From positions 124,001-188,000 of the forward strand of contig JAQDPW010000001.1 in the NCBI GenBank assembly GCA_027659245.1: 64,000 nucleotides of DNA, in the 5' to 3' direction. This DNA comes from Streptococcaceae bacterium AM104-57. Its GTDB lineage: Bacteria; Bacillota; Bacilli; Lactobacillales; Streptococcaceae. Made by a program: the position numbers and the translations under genes. Shown here in pieces: positions 26,077 to 36,511 of this stretch (its first letter is position 1; the number at the start of each line of letters is the position of its first letter). Below the pieces are notes generated by a model that had not been told where the DNA came from, did not search any database, and saw nothing but the letters and a program-made list of their open reading frames with translations.

Positions 26077-26148
26077 CTTAAAATAACCTAAAACGAACTT
26101 TTAAGTTATGGTAAACAGTTGAAAATAGAGGGAATAAAGTGGTAAAAT
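26077..26148 (+). promoter_or_regulatory. dlt promoter region with possible CiaR box
   Basis: TTGAAA (26119-26124), 18-bp spacer, TAAAAT (26143-26148). On the opposite strand TTTTAG-N5-TTTAAG (26093-26077) resembles the CiaR direct repeat; dlt is reported as CiaRH-linked in pneumococcus. The box is imperfect. Confidence 0.5.
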
Positions 26149-26215
26149 GGGAACAAGAAAAAATAGTAATTGTTTGTGGAAAAATTGACGGAAATTTACA
26201 GAAAAGAAATCGATC

Positions 26216-26347
26216 ATGGATAGAAAGAAACCATTATATATTTTTTTAGGGCAAACGGTCCTGTATTTTATTGTTTTACTGGGTTTGCTTTACTTTTTTA
26301 GTTACCTAGGTCAAGGTCAGGGTAGCTTTATCTACAATGAATTTTAA
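26216..26347 (+). CDS. dltX: DltX, small membrane protein of D-alanylation
   Basis: A 43-residue protein with one membrane helix ([20 protein letters not shown]) and the conserved C-terminal end FIYNEF, the DltX signature shown in other Firmicutes to be needed for D-Ala transfer across the membrane. It sits 20 bp before dltA in the same orientation, as is usual. Short enough to be missed by gene callers. Confidence 0.92.
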   Translation: MDRKKPLYIFLGQTVLYFIVLLGLLYFFSYLGQGQGSFIYNEF

Positions 26348-26367
26348 CTTTAAGGAGAAAACGAACT

Positions 26368-27918
26368 GTGTCTAATAAACCGATAAAAGATATGATTGAA
26401 GCGATTGAGCACTTCGCCCAAACTCAGCCTAGCTTTCCAGTCTATAATGTTCTTGGTGAGGAACGTACCTATGGTGATTTGAAGGCTGATTCGGATAGTT
26501 TGGCTGCAACCATCGATCAACTAGATTTACCTGAAAAATCTCCTGTAGTCGTTTTTGGTGGTCAGGAGTATGAGATGTTGGCTACCTTTGTAGCATTGAC
26601 CAAGTCAGGTCATGCCTACATTCCAATTGACAGTCATTCGGCCTTGGAGCGAGTTTCGGCTATTTTAGAAGTGGCAGAGCCAAGTTTGATTATTGCTATC
26701 TCAGACTTTCCATTGAAGCAGGTTTCTACACCGATGATGAATCTAGCTCAGGTTCAAGAAGCCTTTGCTCAAGGGGCAAGCTATGAGATGACGCATCAGG
26801 TCAAGGGGGATGATAACTATTACATTATCTTTACTTCAGGGACAACTGGTAAACCAAAAGGGGTGCAGATTTCCCATGATAATCTCCTCAGCTTTACTAA
26901 CTGGATGATTACGGACAAGGAATTTGCGACGCCAGAGCATCCACAAATGTTGGCGCAACCACCGTATTCCTTTGACTTGTCTGTCATGTATTGGGCACCG
27001 ACCTTAGCTCTTGGAGGAACCCTTTTTGCCCTCCCATCAGCCATTACTCAAGACTTCAAACAACTCTTTGCAACTATCTTTTCTCTTCCGATTGCTATCT
27101 GGACTTCAACGCCATCTTTTGCAGATATGGCTATGCTGTCGGAGGATTTCAATGCTGAAAAGATGCCTGAAATCACGCATTTCTACTTTGATGGCGAAGA
27201 ATTGACGGTTAAAACAGCTCAAAAACTGCGCGAGCGTTTCCCAAATGCGCGTATCATCAATGCTTACGGTCCAACGGAAGCAACAGTTGCTTTATCAGCA
27301 GTCGCTATTACAGATGAGATGTTAGCAACCTTGAAACGTCTTCCGATTGGCTACACCAAAGAAGATTCACCTACCTTCATCATCGATGAAGAGGGCAATA
27401 AACTGCCAAACGGAGAACAAGGGGAGATCATCGTATCTGGTCCAGCTGTTTCAAAAGGCTACATGAATAATCCTGAAAAAACAGCTGAAGCCTTCTTCGA
27501 ATTTGAAGGTTTGCCAGCCTACCACACTGGAGATGTTGGAACCATGACAGATGAAGGCCTTCTTCTTTACGGTGGACGGATGGACTTCCAGATCAAGTTT
27601 AACGGTTACCGCATTGAGCTAGAGGATGTTTCTCAAAACTTGAATAAATCTCAGTATGTTGAATCCGCTGTTGCAGTTCCACGTTACAACAAGGACCACA
27701 AGGTTCAAAACCTCTTGGCCTATGTCATCTTAAAAGATGGTGTCAAAGAACAATTTGAGCGCGACATCGATATCACGAAAGCGATCAAGGAAGACTTGGA
27801 AGATATTATGATGTCTTACATGATGCCGTCTAAGTTCCTTTACAGAAAGGAATTACCACTAACTCCAAATGGCAAGATTGACATTAAAGGCTTAATCAAT
27901 GAGGTAAACAATAGATGA
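26368..27918 (+). CDS. dltA: D-alanine--poly(phosphoribitol) ligase (D-alanyl carrier protein ligase)
   Basis: A 516-residue ANL-family enzyme that adenylates D-alanine and loads it on DltC. It has the P-loop-like [15 protein letters not shown]5 INAYGPTE, the YHTGD motif, and the C-terminal catalytic Lys region [12 protein letters not shown]. It starts with GTG 26368 after AAGGAG and overlaps dltB by 4 bp. First enzyme of teichoic acid D-alanylation, which lowers surface charge and confers cationic peptide resistance. Confidence 0.97.
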   Translation: MSNKPIKDMIEAIEHFAQTQPSFPVYNVLGEERTYGDLKADSDSLAATIDQLDLPEKSPVVVFGGQEYEMLATFVALTKSGHAYIPIDSHSALERVSAILEVAEPSLIIAISDFPLKQVSTPMMNLAQVQEAFAQGASYEMTHQVKGDDNYYIIFTSGTTGKPKGVQISHDNLLSFTNWMITDKEFATPEHPQMLAQPPYSFDLSVMYWAPTLALGGTLFALPSAITQDFKQLFATIFSLPIAIWTSTPSFADMAMLSEDFNAEKMPEITHFYFDGEELTVKTAQKLRERFPNARIINAYGPTEATVALSAVAITDEMLATLKRLPIGYTKEDSPTFIIDEEGNKLPNGEQGEIIVSGPAVSKGYMNNPEKTAEAFFEFEGLPAYHTGDVGTMTDEGLLLYGGRMDFQIKFNGYRIELEDVSQNLNKSQYVESAVAVPRYNKDHKVQNLLAYVILKDGVKEQFERDIDITKAIKEDLEDIMMSYMMPSKFLYRKELPLTPNGKIDIKGLINEVNNR

Positions 27919-29159
27919 TGGAGCTTCTTAAACAGCTTCCTCATGTCGAGCCTTATGGAAATCCACAGTACTTTGTCTACGTGATTACCGCTACTTTGCC
28001 AATCTTTATCGGTCTTTTTTTCAAAAAACGTTTTGGCTGGTATGAAATATTGGTTAGTCTCTTCTTTATAGTCACTATGTTGACGGGAGGCAAGACCAAT
28101 CAATTAGCTGCCTTAGGAATCTATCTAATTTGGCAAATGGTACTGGTTCTTTTTTACAAGCAGTATCGAAAAGTCCGAGACGGCAAATGGATTTTCTATC
28201 TCGTTAGTCTGTTGTCGTTACTTCCCATCATCTTTGTCAAGGTGCAGCCTGCTATCAATGGAACGCAGTCTTTGCTTGGATTTTTGGGAATTTCTTATTT
28301 GACATTTCGTTCGGTAGGAATCATCATCGAACTTCGAGATGGAGTCATTAAGGATTTGAAGATGTGGGAGTATTTGCGTTTTCTTCTCTTTATGCCGACA
28401 TTTTCAAGTGGTCCTATTGATCGTTTCAAACGTTTTAATGAAAATTATCAGACGATTCCAGAGCGCGATGAGTTGATGGATATGCTAGCCGAGTCCGTTC
28501 GGTATATCATGTGGGGATTTCTGTATAAATTTATCCTAGCTCATATTTTAGGCGAGATTTTATTGCCACCGCTAAAGAATTTAGCTTTACAAACAGGTGG
28601 TTTCTTTAACTACTATGTAGTTGCAGTCATGTACACATTTGGTCTGGAGCTCTTCTTTGACTTTGCGGGTTATTCCATGTTTGCTCTAGCTATTTCAAAT
28701 CTGATGGGGATTCGTAGTCCGATCAACTTCAACAAACCTTTCTTGTCAAGAGATTTGAAAGAGTTTTGGAATCGTTGGCACATGAGTTTATCCTTCTGGT
28801 TCCGTGACTTTGTTTTTATGCGCATGGTCATGGTGATGACGAGAAAGAAATTGTTTAAGAATCGAAACGTGACCTCAAGTGTCGCCTATATCCTGAACAT
28901 GCTCCTTATGGGATTCTGGCATGGGATAACTTGGTTTTACATCGCCTACGGACTCTTTCATGGAGTAGGCTTAGTCATTAATGATGCCTGGGTTCGAAAG
29001 AAAAAAACGCTCAATAAGGAACGGAAAAAAGCAGGGAAAGCTGCTCTACCTGAGAACCGTTGGGTTCAGTTGCTTGGCATGGTGATAACCTTCCATGTCG
29101 TGATGGTTTCATTCTTAATCTTTTCTGGATTTTTGAATGATTTATGGTTTAAAAAATAA
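27915..29159 (+). CDS. dltB: MBOAT O-acyltransferase for D-alanylation
   Basis: A 414-residue multi-pass membrane protein (about eleven helices) of the MBOAT family. The conserved region reads [19 protein letters not shown] and the catalytic His lies in [14 protein letters not shown]. DltB takes D-Ala from DltC on the cytoplasmic side and hands it outward. Start could be ATG 27915 (overlapping dltA by 4 bp) or the next codon, also ATG. Confidence 0.96.
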   Translation: MMELLKQLPHVEPYGNPQYFVYVITATLPIFIGLFFKKRFGWYEILVSLFFIVTMLTGGKTNQLAALGIYLIWQMVLVLFYKQYRKVRDGKWIFYLVSLLSLLPIIFVKVQPAINGTQSLLGFLGISYLTFRSVGIIIELRDGVIKDLKMWEYLRFLLFMPTFSSGPIDRFKRFNENYQTIPERDELMDMLAESVRYIMWGFLYKFILAHILGEILLPPLKNLALQTGGFFNYYVVAVMYTFGLELFFDFAGYSMFALAISNLMGIRSPINFNKPFLSRDLKEFWNRWHMSLSFWFRDFVFMRMVMVMTRKKLFKNRNVTSSVAYILNMLLMGFWHGITWFYIAYGLFHGVGLVINDAWVRKKKTLNKERKKAGKAALPENRWVQLLGMVITFHVVMVSFLIFSGFLNDLWFKK

Positions 29160-29169
29160 AAGGAATTAA

Positions 29170-30673
<1,504 letters not shown>

Positions 30674-30677
30674 TATA

Positions 30678-30713
30678 GAAAAGGAGTTTGAACTTTTTGT
30701 TCAGACTTTTTTA
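30678..30713 (+). terminator. terminator of dlt operon
   Basis: GTTTGAAC-TTTTT-GTTCAGAC stem followed by six T. Confidence 0.7.
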
Positions 30714-30782
30714 TGAAATGTCAGATAGCTTGCCCTAAAAAAGGCTAAAAGTTTTAAAATGATGCTAATTAGCGTATAATGG

Positions 30783-30889
30783 TATAGCGGATTGAACTTA
30801 GAATAGTGCGTTACAGATTCTAAAACATCTTTAGAAATCAATTTGACTTCCCTAATCTATTTGCTCACATCTTATTTCAATTCACTATA
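30783..30889 (+). repeat. RUP element 1
   Basis: Exactly 107 bp from TATAGCGGATTGAA to TTCAATTCACTATA, with terminal inverted repeats and TA ends. RUPs are non-coding elements thought to be moved by IS630-Spn1, one of which lies at 62962. Confidence 0.85.
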
Positions 30890-30916
30890 AAAGAAAGAAG
30901 AGAAAGGGATTTCAAT

Positions 30917-30985
30917 ATGAATAAACGTTTCTTGTTGCCTGTCCTATCGACAGCCCTCTGGACTAGCCGTAAACAAGAAAAATAA
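30917..30985 (+). CDS. possible micro-ORF or signal-peptide relic (22 aa)
   Basis: MNKRFLLPVLSTALWTSRKQ plus two residues, then a stop. It begins like a signal peptide but is cut short. A purine-rich GAGAAAGGG site lies upstream and a terminator begins 9 bp after the stop. It could be a short peptide gene or the remains of a secreted-protein gene. Weak evidence. Confidence 0.3.
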   Translation: MNKRFLLPVLSTALWTSRKQEK

Positions 30986-30993
30986 TTCTAAAG

Positions 30994-31026
30994 GATGAAA
31001 ACATCTCAGGTGTTTTCATCTTTTTT
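30994..31026 (+). terminator. terminator before adc operon
   Basis: GATGAAAACA / TGTTTTCATC with a 7-base loop and TTTTTT. Confidence 0.8.
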
Positions 31027-31027
31027 C

Positions 31028-31066
31028 TTGACTCCTTGCTTGGATGTGATATACTTAACTAGTAAA
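31028..31066 (+). promoter_or_regulatory. adcR promoter with AdcR operator
   Basis: TTGACT (31028-31033), 16-bp spacer ending TGA, TATACT (31050-31055). TTAACTAGTAAA (31055-31066) matches the AdcR zinc operator TTAACYRGTTAA at 11 of 12 positions and abuts the -10, so zinc-bound AdcR should block transcription. Confidence 0.8.
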
Positions 31067-31077
31067 GGAATGGTGTG

Positions 31078-31183
31078 ATACTCAATAAAAATCAAAGAGC
31101 AAACTAGGAAGCGAGACGCAGGCTGTACTTGAGTACGCCAAGACGAAGCTGACGTGGTTTGAATTTGATTTTTGAAGAGTATG
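31078..31183 (-). repeat. BOX element (boxA-boxC, no boxB)
   Basis: Read on the minus strand it runs from boxA (ATACTCTTCAAAAATC type) to boxC (ending GATTTTTATTGAGTA). The typical boxC core CTAGTTTGCTCTTTGATTTT is complementary to 31086-31108. No boxB unit. It lies in the adcR untranslated leader. Confidence 0.88.
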
Positions 31184-31229
31184 AAAACCTTGTATTTATA
31201 GAAATTCCGTTCTAAGAAAGGAGCAAATC

Positions 31230-31670
31230 ATGAGACAGTTGGCAAAAGATATCGATCGTTTTTTAAATGAGATTATTTTAAAAGCTGAAAATCAGCATGA
31301 AATTCTCATCGGTCATTGCACCAGTGATGTGGCTTTGACCAATACCCAGGAGCATATTCTCATGCTTTTATCAGAGGAGTCGCTAACCAACTCTGAGTTG
31401 GCGCGTCGTCTCAATGTTAGTCAAGCTGCCGTTACCAAGGCTATCAAATCCTTGGTTAAAGAGGGGATGTTGGAAACGTCTAAAGATCCGAAGGATGCGC
31501 GTGTGATTTTTTATCAGTTGACTGATTTGGCTCGTCCAATCGCTGAGGAGCACCATCATCATCATGAGCATACACTTTTAACCTATGAACAAGTAGCAAC
31601 TCAGTTTACTCCAAATGAACAAAAAGTGATTCAGCGGTTTTTGACTGCTTTAGTAGGAGAAATCAAATAA
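31230..31670 (+). CDS. adcR: zinc-responsive MarR-family repressor AdcR
   Basis: A 146-residue MarR protein nearly identical to pneumococcal AdcR as I remember it. The helix-turn-helix is [20 protein letters not shown] and the His cluster [12 protein letters not shown] provides metal ligands. With zinc it represses adcCBA and other zinc-uptake genes. The stop overlaps the adcC start by one base. The operator lies 160 bp upstream, on the far side of a BOX element. Confidence 0.97.
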   Translation: MRQLAKDIDRFLNEIILKAENQHEILIGHCTSDVALTNTQEHILMLLSEESLTNSELARRLNVSQAAVTKAIKSLVKEGMLETSKDPKDARVIFYQLTDLARPIAEEHHHHHEHTLLTYEQVATQFTPNEQKVIQRFLTALVGEIK

Positions 31671-32374
31671 TGAGATATATTACGGTAGAGGATTTATCCT
31701 TCTATTATGATAAGGAGCCCGTTCTTGAACATATCAATTATAGTGTTGATAGTGGGGAATTTGTTACCTTGACAGGGGAAAATGGAGCGGCTAAGACGAC
31801 ACTGATTAAGGCCAGTCTTGGAATCCTTCAGCCACGCATTGGAAAGGTGACTATTTCAAAGACAAATACGCAGGGTAAGAAATTGAGAATAGCTTATCTT
31901 CCTCAACAGATTGCCAGTTTTAATGCTGGTTTTCCAAGCACGGTTTATGAATTTGTCAAGTCAGGTCGCTATCCACGAAAAGGTTGGTTCCGTCGTTTAA
32001 ACGCTCACGATGAGGAACATATCAAGGCTAGTTTGGATTCTGTTGGGATGTGGGAGCATCGGGATAAACGAATCGGTTCTCTCTCTGGTGGGCAAAAGCA
32101 AAGAGCTGTTATCGCACGCATGTTTGCTTCTGACCCAGATGTGTTTATCCTAGATGAGCCGACAACGGGGATGGATGCAGGAAGTAAAAATGAATTTTAC
32201 GAACTCATGCACCACAGTGCCCATCATCATGGCAAGGCTGTTTTGATGATTACCCATGATCCTGAAGAAGTTAAGGACTATGCGGACCGCAATATTCATC
32301 TAGTGCGAAACCAAGACTCGCCATGGCGTTGTTTCAACGTTCATGAGAATGATCAGGAGGTAGGTCATGCTTAG
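31670..32374 (+). CDS. adcC: zinc ABC transporter ATP-binding protein AdcC
   Basis: A 234-residue ATPase of the ZnuC type. Walker A is GENGAAKTT (Ala in place of the usual Gly, as in other streptococcal AdcC proteins), signature LSGGQKQR, Walker [13 protein letters not shown], switch ITHDPEE. It powers import through AdcB. Overlaps adcB by 8 bp. Confidence 0.97.
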   Translation: MRYITVEDLSFYYDKEPVLEHINYSVDSGEFVTLTGENGAAKTTLIKASLGILQPRIGKVTISKTNTQGKKLRIAYLPQQIASFNAGFPSTVYEFVKSGRYPRKGWFRRLNAHDEEHIKASLDSVGMWEHRDKRIGSLSGGQKQRAVIARMFASDPDVFILDEPTTGMDAGSKNEFYELMHHSAHHHGKAVLMITHDPEEVKDYADRNIHLVRNQDSPWRCFNVHENDQEVGHA

Positions 32375-33173
32375 TTTGTTATCTTATGACTTTATGCAAC
32401 GTGCCTTTCTGGCTGTTATTGCTATGAGTCTTTTCTCGCCGGTATTGGGAACCTTCCTTATCTTGCGTCGTCAGAGTTTGATGAGTGATACCCTCAGTCA
32501 CGTCTCCCTTTCAGGGGTTGCCTTTGGCTTGGTTTTAGGAATTTCTCCGACCATCTCAACCATTGTGATTGTTTTGATTGCGGCGGTTTTCCTTGAGTAT
32601 CTCCGCACGGTTTATAAGAGCTTTATGGAGATTGGGACAGCAATACTCATGTCTACAGGACTTGCAGTTTCACTTATTGTTATGAGTAAGGGAAAGAGTT
32701 CTAGTTCGATGAGTCTGGACCAGTACCTTTTTGGTTCTATCGTGACCATTAGTCAAGAGCAGGTAATTGGGCTCTTTGTCATTGCAGCGGTAGTTTTAAT
32801 CTTGACTTTCCTCTTTTTAAGACCTATGTACATTTTAACTTTCGACGAGGATACAGCTTTTGTAGATGGTCTTCCAGTACGTACTATGTCTATCCTCTTT
32901 AACATGGTGACGGGGGTTGCTATCGCTCTCATGATCCCAGCTGCGGGAGCTCTTTTGGTATCGACCATCATGGTTTTGCCAGCTAGTATTGCCTTGCGTC
33001 TGGGGAAAAACTTTAAATCGGTTATGCTACTTGCCAGTGCGATTGGATTTTTGGGAATGGTAGCAGGACTTTACATTTCCTACTATGCAGAAACACCTGC
33101 AAGTGCAAGTATTACCATTATCTTTGTAGTTGTCTTCTTGTTAGTCAGCTTACTCAAACGTTTTATCAAATAG
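32367..33173 (+). CDS. adcB: zinc ABC transporter permease AdcB
   Basis: A 268-residue ABC-3 family permease with about eight helices; [20 protein letters not shown] near the N-terminus is the family signature. Forms the zinc channel with AdcC. Ten bp separate it from adcA. Confidence 0.96.
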   Translation: MLSLLSYDFMQRAFLAVIAMSLFSPVLGTFLILRRQSLMSDTLSHVSLSGVAFGLVLGISPTISTIVIVLIAAVFLEYLRTVYKSFMEIGTAILMSTGLAVSLIVMSKGKSSSSMSLDQYLFGSIVTISQEQVIGLFVIAAVVLILTFLFLRPMYILTFDEDTAFVDGLPVRTMSILFNMVTGVAIALMIPAAGALLVSTIMVLPASIALRLGKNFKSVMLLASAIGFLGMVAGLYISYYAETPASASITIIFVVVFLLVSLLKRFIK

Positions 33174-33182
33174 GAGAAGTAC

Positions 33183-34685
33183 ATGAAAAAACTAGGCCTA
33201 CTTTTGGCAAGTCTTGTGACAGTCTTCTTAGTGGCTTGTTCCAATCAAAAACAGGCAGACGGCAAATTAAACATCGTCACAACTTTCTATCCTGTCTACG
33301 AATTTACCAAGCAAGTAGCAGGGGACACGGCCAATGTCGAACTCTTAATCGGAGCTGGAACAGAGCCACATGATTATGAACCATCACCTAAGGCAGTCGC
33401 TAAAATCCAAGACGCCGACGCCTTTGTGTATGAGAACGAAAACATGGAAACTTGGGTTCCCAAATTGTTAGATTCCCTAGATGCGAAAAAAGTAAAAACA
33501 ATCAAGGCGACTGGAGATATGTTGCTTCTTCCAGGAAGTGAAGAAGAGGAGGACCATGACCATGGTGAAGAAGGTCATCATCACGAGTATGATCCTCATG
33601 TATGGTTGTCTCCTGCGCGTGCAATCAAACTTGTAGAACATATCCGTGATAGTCTTTCAGCTGACTATCCAGATAAGAAGGCGACTTTTGAACAAAATGC
33701 AGCTGCCTATATCGAGAAATTGCAAGCTCTGGACAAGGACTATACTGAAGGACTTTCTAGTGCAAAACAAAAGAGTTTTGTGACTCAGCACGCTGCCTTT
33801 CGTTATCTAGCCTTGGACTACGGACTCAATCAAGTCTCTATCTCAGGTCTTTCACCAGATGCGGAGCCTTCAGCAAGTCGCTTGGCAGAATTGACCGAAT
33901 ATATCAAGAAAAACAAGATTTCTTATATCTACTTTGAAGAAAATGCTTCACAAGCCCTTGCTAATACACTTTCAAAAGAGGCAGGTGTCAAAACAGATGT
34001 CCTCAATCCTTTAGAAAGTCTGACAGAAGAAGATACCAAGGCGGGAGAAAATTATATCTCTATCATGGAGAAAAACCTCAAAGCTTTGAAACAAACAACA
34101 GACCAAGAAGGTCCAGCAATTGAGCCTGAAAAGGCAGAGGATACGAAGACAGTTCAAAATGGTTACTTTGAGGATGCAGACGTCAAGGACCGCACTTTGA
34201 GTGACTATGCAGGTAACTGGCAATCAGTTTATCCTTTCCTTGAAAATGGGACTCTTGACCAAGTATTTGACTACAAGGCTAAATTGACTGGTAAGATGAC
34301 TAAGGATGAATACAAAGCCTACTATCAAAAAGGTTACCAAACAGATGTAAGCAAGATTAATATTACGGATAACACTATGGAATTCATCCAAGGTGGCCAA
34401 AGTAAGAAATATACTTACAAGTATGTTGGCAAGAAAACCTTGACTTATAAGAAAGGGAATCGTGGAGTACGCTTCCTCTTTGAAGCGACTGATGCAGACG
34501 CTGGACAATTTAAGTATGTTCAGTTTAGCGACCACAATATCGTTCCAGTCAAGGCAGAGCATTTCCATATCTTCTTTGGAGGCACTAGCCAAGAAGCCCT
34601 CTTTGAAGAGATGGACAACTGGCCAACTTACTATCCAGATGGCTTATCAGGTCAAGAGATTGCCCAAGAAATGTTGGCTCATTAA
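33183..34685 (+). CDS. adcA: zinc-binding lipoprotein AdcA (ZnuA plus ZinT domains)
   Basis: A 500-residue lipoprotein (lipobox LVAC, Cys19). The ZnuA-like part (to ~310) carries the ligand His in EPHDYEPSP, a His/Glu-rich loop (EEDHDHGEEGHHHEYDPH) and a second His in VTQHAAFRYLA. A C-terminal ZinT domain (~320-500) begins near NGYFEDADVKDRTLSDYAG and contains the KAEHFHIFFGG ligand block. It captures zinc at the cell surface for AdcBC. Followed by a terminator. Confidence 0.97.
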   Translation: MKKLGLLLASLVTVFLVACSNQKQADGKLNIVTTFYPVYEFTKQVAGDTANVELLIGAGTEPHDYEPSPKAVAKIQDADAFVYENENMETWVPKLLDSLDAKKVKTIKATGDMLLLPGSEEEEDHDHGEEGHHHEYDPHVWLSPARAIKLVEHIRDSLSADYPDKKATFEQNAAAYIEKLQALDKDYTEGLSSAKQKSFVTQHAAFRYLALDYGLNQVSISGLSPDAEPSASRLAELTEYIKKNKISYIYFEENASQALANTLSKEAGVKTDVLNPLESLTEEDTKAGENYISIMEKNLKALKQTTDQEGPAIEPEKAEDTKTVQNGYFEDADVKDRTLSDYAGNWQSVYPFLENGTLDQVFDYKAKLTGKMTKDEYKAYYQKGYQTDVSKINITDNTMEFIQGGQSKKYTYKYVGKKTLTYKKGNRGVRFLFEATDADAGQFKYVQFSDHNIVPVKAEHFHIFFGGTSQEALFEEMDNWPTYYPDGLSGQEIAQEMLAH

Positions 34686-34690
34686 ATCCA

Positions 34691-34720
34691 AACAATCCTT
34701 CCTACATGGGAGGATTTTTC
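34691..34720 (+). terminator. terminator of adc operon
   Basis: AATCCTTCC-TACAT-GGGAGGATT and T residues. Confidence 0.75.
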
Positions 34721-34748
34721 TTGTTTTATTCATCTCTAAGCATCTGGA

Positions 34749-34776
34749 TTGACATTGGCTGATAAAGGTGTATAAT
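34749..34776 (+). promoter_or_regulatory. promoter of VOC protein gene
   Basis: TTGACA (34749-34754), 16-bp spacer, TATAAT (34771-34776). Confidence 0.8.
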
Positions 34777-34815
34777 AGATGTAATAAATATAGTTACAAC
34801 AAAGCGAGGTTTTCT

Positions 34816-35670
34816 ATGGTTTACCAATATAATAGTCAGGTTTATTTGGCTGAAGTAGCTTTAAATGTCAAGGACTTAGAAAGTCAGACAGCATTTTATC
34901 ATCAGTTGCTTGGGTTGGAGATTTTGAATCAATCGGAAAAAGAAGTTCTTTTAGGTGCCGGTGGGAAACCACTAGTTCGGCTAATTAAGACAGATGACAA
35001 TAGCAATCCTAAGCAAAGTTATGGTCTTTATCATATGGCCCTTCTTTTGCCGACTCGTGAAGATTTGGCAAATCTTTTTAAACACTTGTTAGACCTGAAG
35101 ATTCCACTAGTTGGTGGGGCTGATCATGGCTATAGTGAGGCTATCTATCTAGAAGACCTGGAGGGTAATGGCATAGAACTCTATAGAGACAAGCCAGTGG
35201 CGGAGTGGGATATTCGTGAGGACGGGAGAATTATCGGTGTGACAGAAGAACTCTCTGCTCAAGATATCTACCAACTAGGAAAAGAAATAGAGCCTTTTGC
35301 AATCGCAAGTGGGACTCGTATGGGCCATGTTCATCTATCTGTTAAAAATAGTCTAGAATCGAGCTCTTTCTACCAAGAGTCTCTTGGTCTTGAGGATAAA
35401 TTCACGATTCCACATGCCAGTTGGATAGCATCAGGGGCTTATCACCATCATCTAGCTGTAAATGAATGGGGTGGCAAAAACTTAGTTCGACGTAAGCATG
35501 GAATGATGGGACTAGCCTACTATGTGGTTGAAGTTGAGAATAAGGAGTTTTTGGTCAATTTGTTTACGCAAGCACAGGATAGGCAAGGGCAATTTCAATG
35601 GATTTCCTCTTCTGAATTCTCCGTTACAGATAAAGACAGCATTGTTACGAGAGTGAGAGTGGAGAACTAG
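34816..35670 (+). CDS. VOC-family protein (glyoxalase/extradiol dioxygenase-like)
   Basis: A 284-residue protein with two tandem vicinal-oxygen-chelate modules (residues ~8-125 and ~170-282). Possible metal ligands are His in YHMALL, Glu in GIELYRD, and His in GHVHLSV and HHHLAVNEW. It is similar in layout to Bacillus CatE/YfiE. Substrate unknown; a role in detoxifying an aldehyde or thiol adduct next to the persulfide locus is possible but unproven. ATG 34816 follows GCGAGG and the TSS implied by the promoter; in-frame codons upstream to 34768 overlap the -10. Confidence 0.82.
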   Translation: MVYQYNSQVYLAEVALNVKDLESQTAFYHQLLGLEILNQSEKEVLLGAGGKPLVRLIKTDDNSNPKQSYGLYHMALLLPTREDLANLFKHLLDLKIPLVGGADHGYSEAIYLEDLEGNGIELYRDKPVAEWDIREDGRIIGVTEELSAQDIYQLGKEIEPFAIASGTRMGHVHLSVKNSLESSSFYQESLGLEDKFTIPHASWIASGAYHHHLAVNEWGGKNLVRRKHGMMGLAYYVVEVENKEFLVNLFTQAQDRQGQFQWISSSEFSVTDKDSIVTRVRVEN

Positions 35671-35700
35671 GAGTCTTTATCTTTAAAATAAGTGCTCCTT

Positions 35701-35729
35701 TTGACAAAGGTCTGTATTAGAGATATAAT
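35701..35729 (+). promoter_or_regulatory. consensus promoter of cstR-like gene
   Basis: TTGACA (35701-35706), 17-bp spacer, TATAAT (35724-35729): perfect consensus. No GC-tract operator is seen here. Confidence 0.85.
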
Positions 35730-35756
35730 GTAGAAAAATCGTTTAAGGATAAAGAT

Positions 35757-36014
35757 ATGACAAAATCAAAGTACATTACACGTCTAAAACGCTCGGAAGG
35801 TCAATTACGAGGTATTCAAAAAATGATGGAGGAAGAGCGTGATTGTGTCGATATCATTACTCAATTAACAGCAGTGCGATCCAGTGTTGATCGTATTATT
35901 GAACTGATGATAACGGAGAATTTAACATCTTGTATTAACGACCCTCTAGAGGATCCTCAAGCACAGAAGGAACGTTTAGAAAAAGCTGTTCAATACTTGA
36001 TTAAACGTAAGTAA
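35757..36014 (+). CDS. cstR: CsoR/CstR-family persulfide-sensing repressor
   Basis: An 85-residue helical repressor of the DUF156 family. Cys30 (ERDCVDI) and Cys59 (NLTSCIN) are conserved. The His that copper-sensing CsoR uses four residues before the second Cys is Asn55 here, as in CstR, which senses persulfides through a Cys-Cys tri- or tetrasulfide. The neighbouring rhodanese and CoA-disulfide reductase genes support this. It should repress the divergently oriented operon at 38482-36215 through the GC-tract palindrome at 38494-38516. The symbol is by family, not proven here. Confidence 0.83.
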   Translation: MTKSKYITRLKRSEGQLRGIQKMMEEERDCVDIITQLTAVRSSVDRIIELMITENLTSCINDPLEDPQAQKERLEKAVQYLIKRK

Positions 36015-36053
36015 TAAAAAACAAACGTTTCTCCTAAATAGTGAACAAATGAT

Positions 36054-36161
36054 TATAGTTGATTGAAATAAGATATGAACAAAGAGGTTAGGAAAGTCAA
36101 AACAATCTCTAATAAATGTTTTAGAATCCATGGCGTACTACTCTAAGTTCAATCCACTATA
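36054..36161 (-). repeat. RUP element 2
   Basis: 108 bp in reverse orientation, from TATAGTTGATTGAAATAAGA to TTCAATCCACTATA. It separates the cstR-like gene from the shared terminator. Confidence 0.85.
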
Positions 36162-36162
36162 A

Positions 36163-36206
36163 AAGAGCAGTTGGTTTTCTTGAAATTAGACCAATTGCTC
36201 TTTTTG
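36163..36206. terminator. bidirectional terminator between cstR and rhodanese operon
   Basis: AAAGAGCAGTTGGT / ACCAATTGCTCTTT (one mismatch) with A and T runs on either side. Confidence 0.75.
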
Positions 36207-36214
36207 AATTTTAT

Positions 36215-36511
36215 TTATTCAACATCACCAGGCCAAGCATTCATGCCACCTTCTACATTTGTGACGTTGAGCCCTTGGGCGCTGAGAAATTGGCAGGCAG
36301 ATGCAGAACGTACTCCACCTTGACAGATGACATGGTATTCATGGTCCGGTTTGAGTTCTTTGTAGCCTTGCTCCAAGGTACTTAACGGAAGATTTTTGGC
36401 ACCTGGTGCATGTCCTGCTTGGAATTCATGTACTTCACGGACATCGATAAGATCTAGATTTTCATGTTGGTATTTTTCATAAAAGTCAGCCATGCTGATA
36501 TTAGTTACCAT
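36215..36511 (-). CDS. single-domain rhodanese
   Basis: A 98-residue sulfurtransferase domain: DVREVHEFQAGHAPGAKNLP and active-site loop CQGGVRSAS with the persulfide-carrying Cys. Third gene of the leftward operon, overlapping the reductase gene by 11 bp. It probably moves sulfane sulfur between low-molecular-weight thiols in the cytoplasm. Confidence 0.93.
   Translation of the reverse strand: MVTNISMADFYEKYQHENLDLIDVREVHEFQAGHAPGAKNLPLSTLEQGYKELKPDHEYHVICQGGVRSASACQFLSAQGLNVTNVEGGMNAWPGDVE

Noticed and set aside
26368..27918. dltA as part of a nonribosomal peptide cluster
   Set aside because: The adenylation enzyme is followed by dltB, dltC and dltD and preceded by dltX; no condensation or thioesterase domains are present.
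31540..31580. His-rich run in AdcR as an artificial tag
   Set aside because: It is the native metal-binding segment of pneumococcal-type AdcR.
31670..32374. Ala in the AdcC Walker A (GENGAAKTT) as a possible inactivating change
   Set aside because: Streptococcal AdcC proteins have this sequence as I recall, and all other ATPase motifs are intact.
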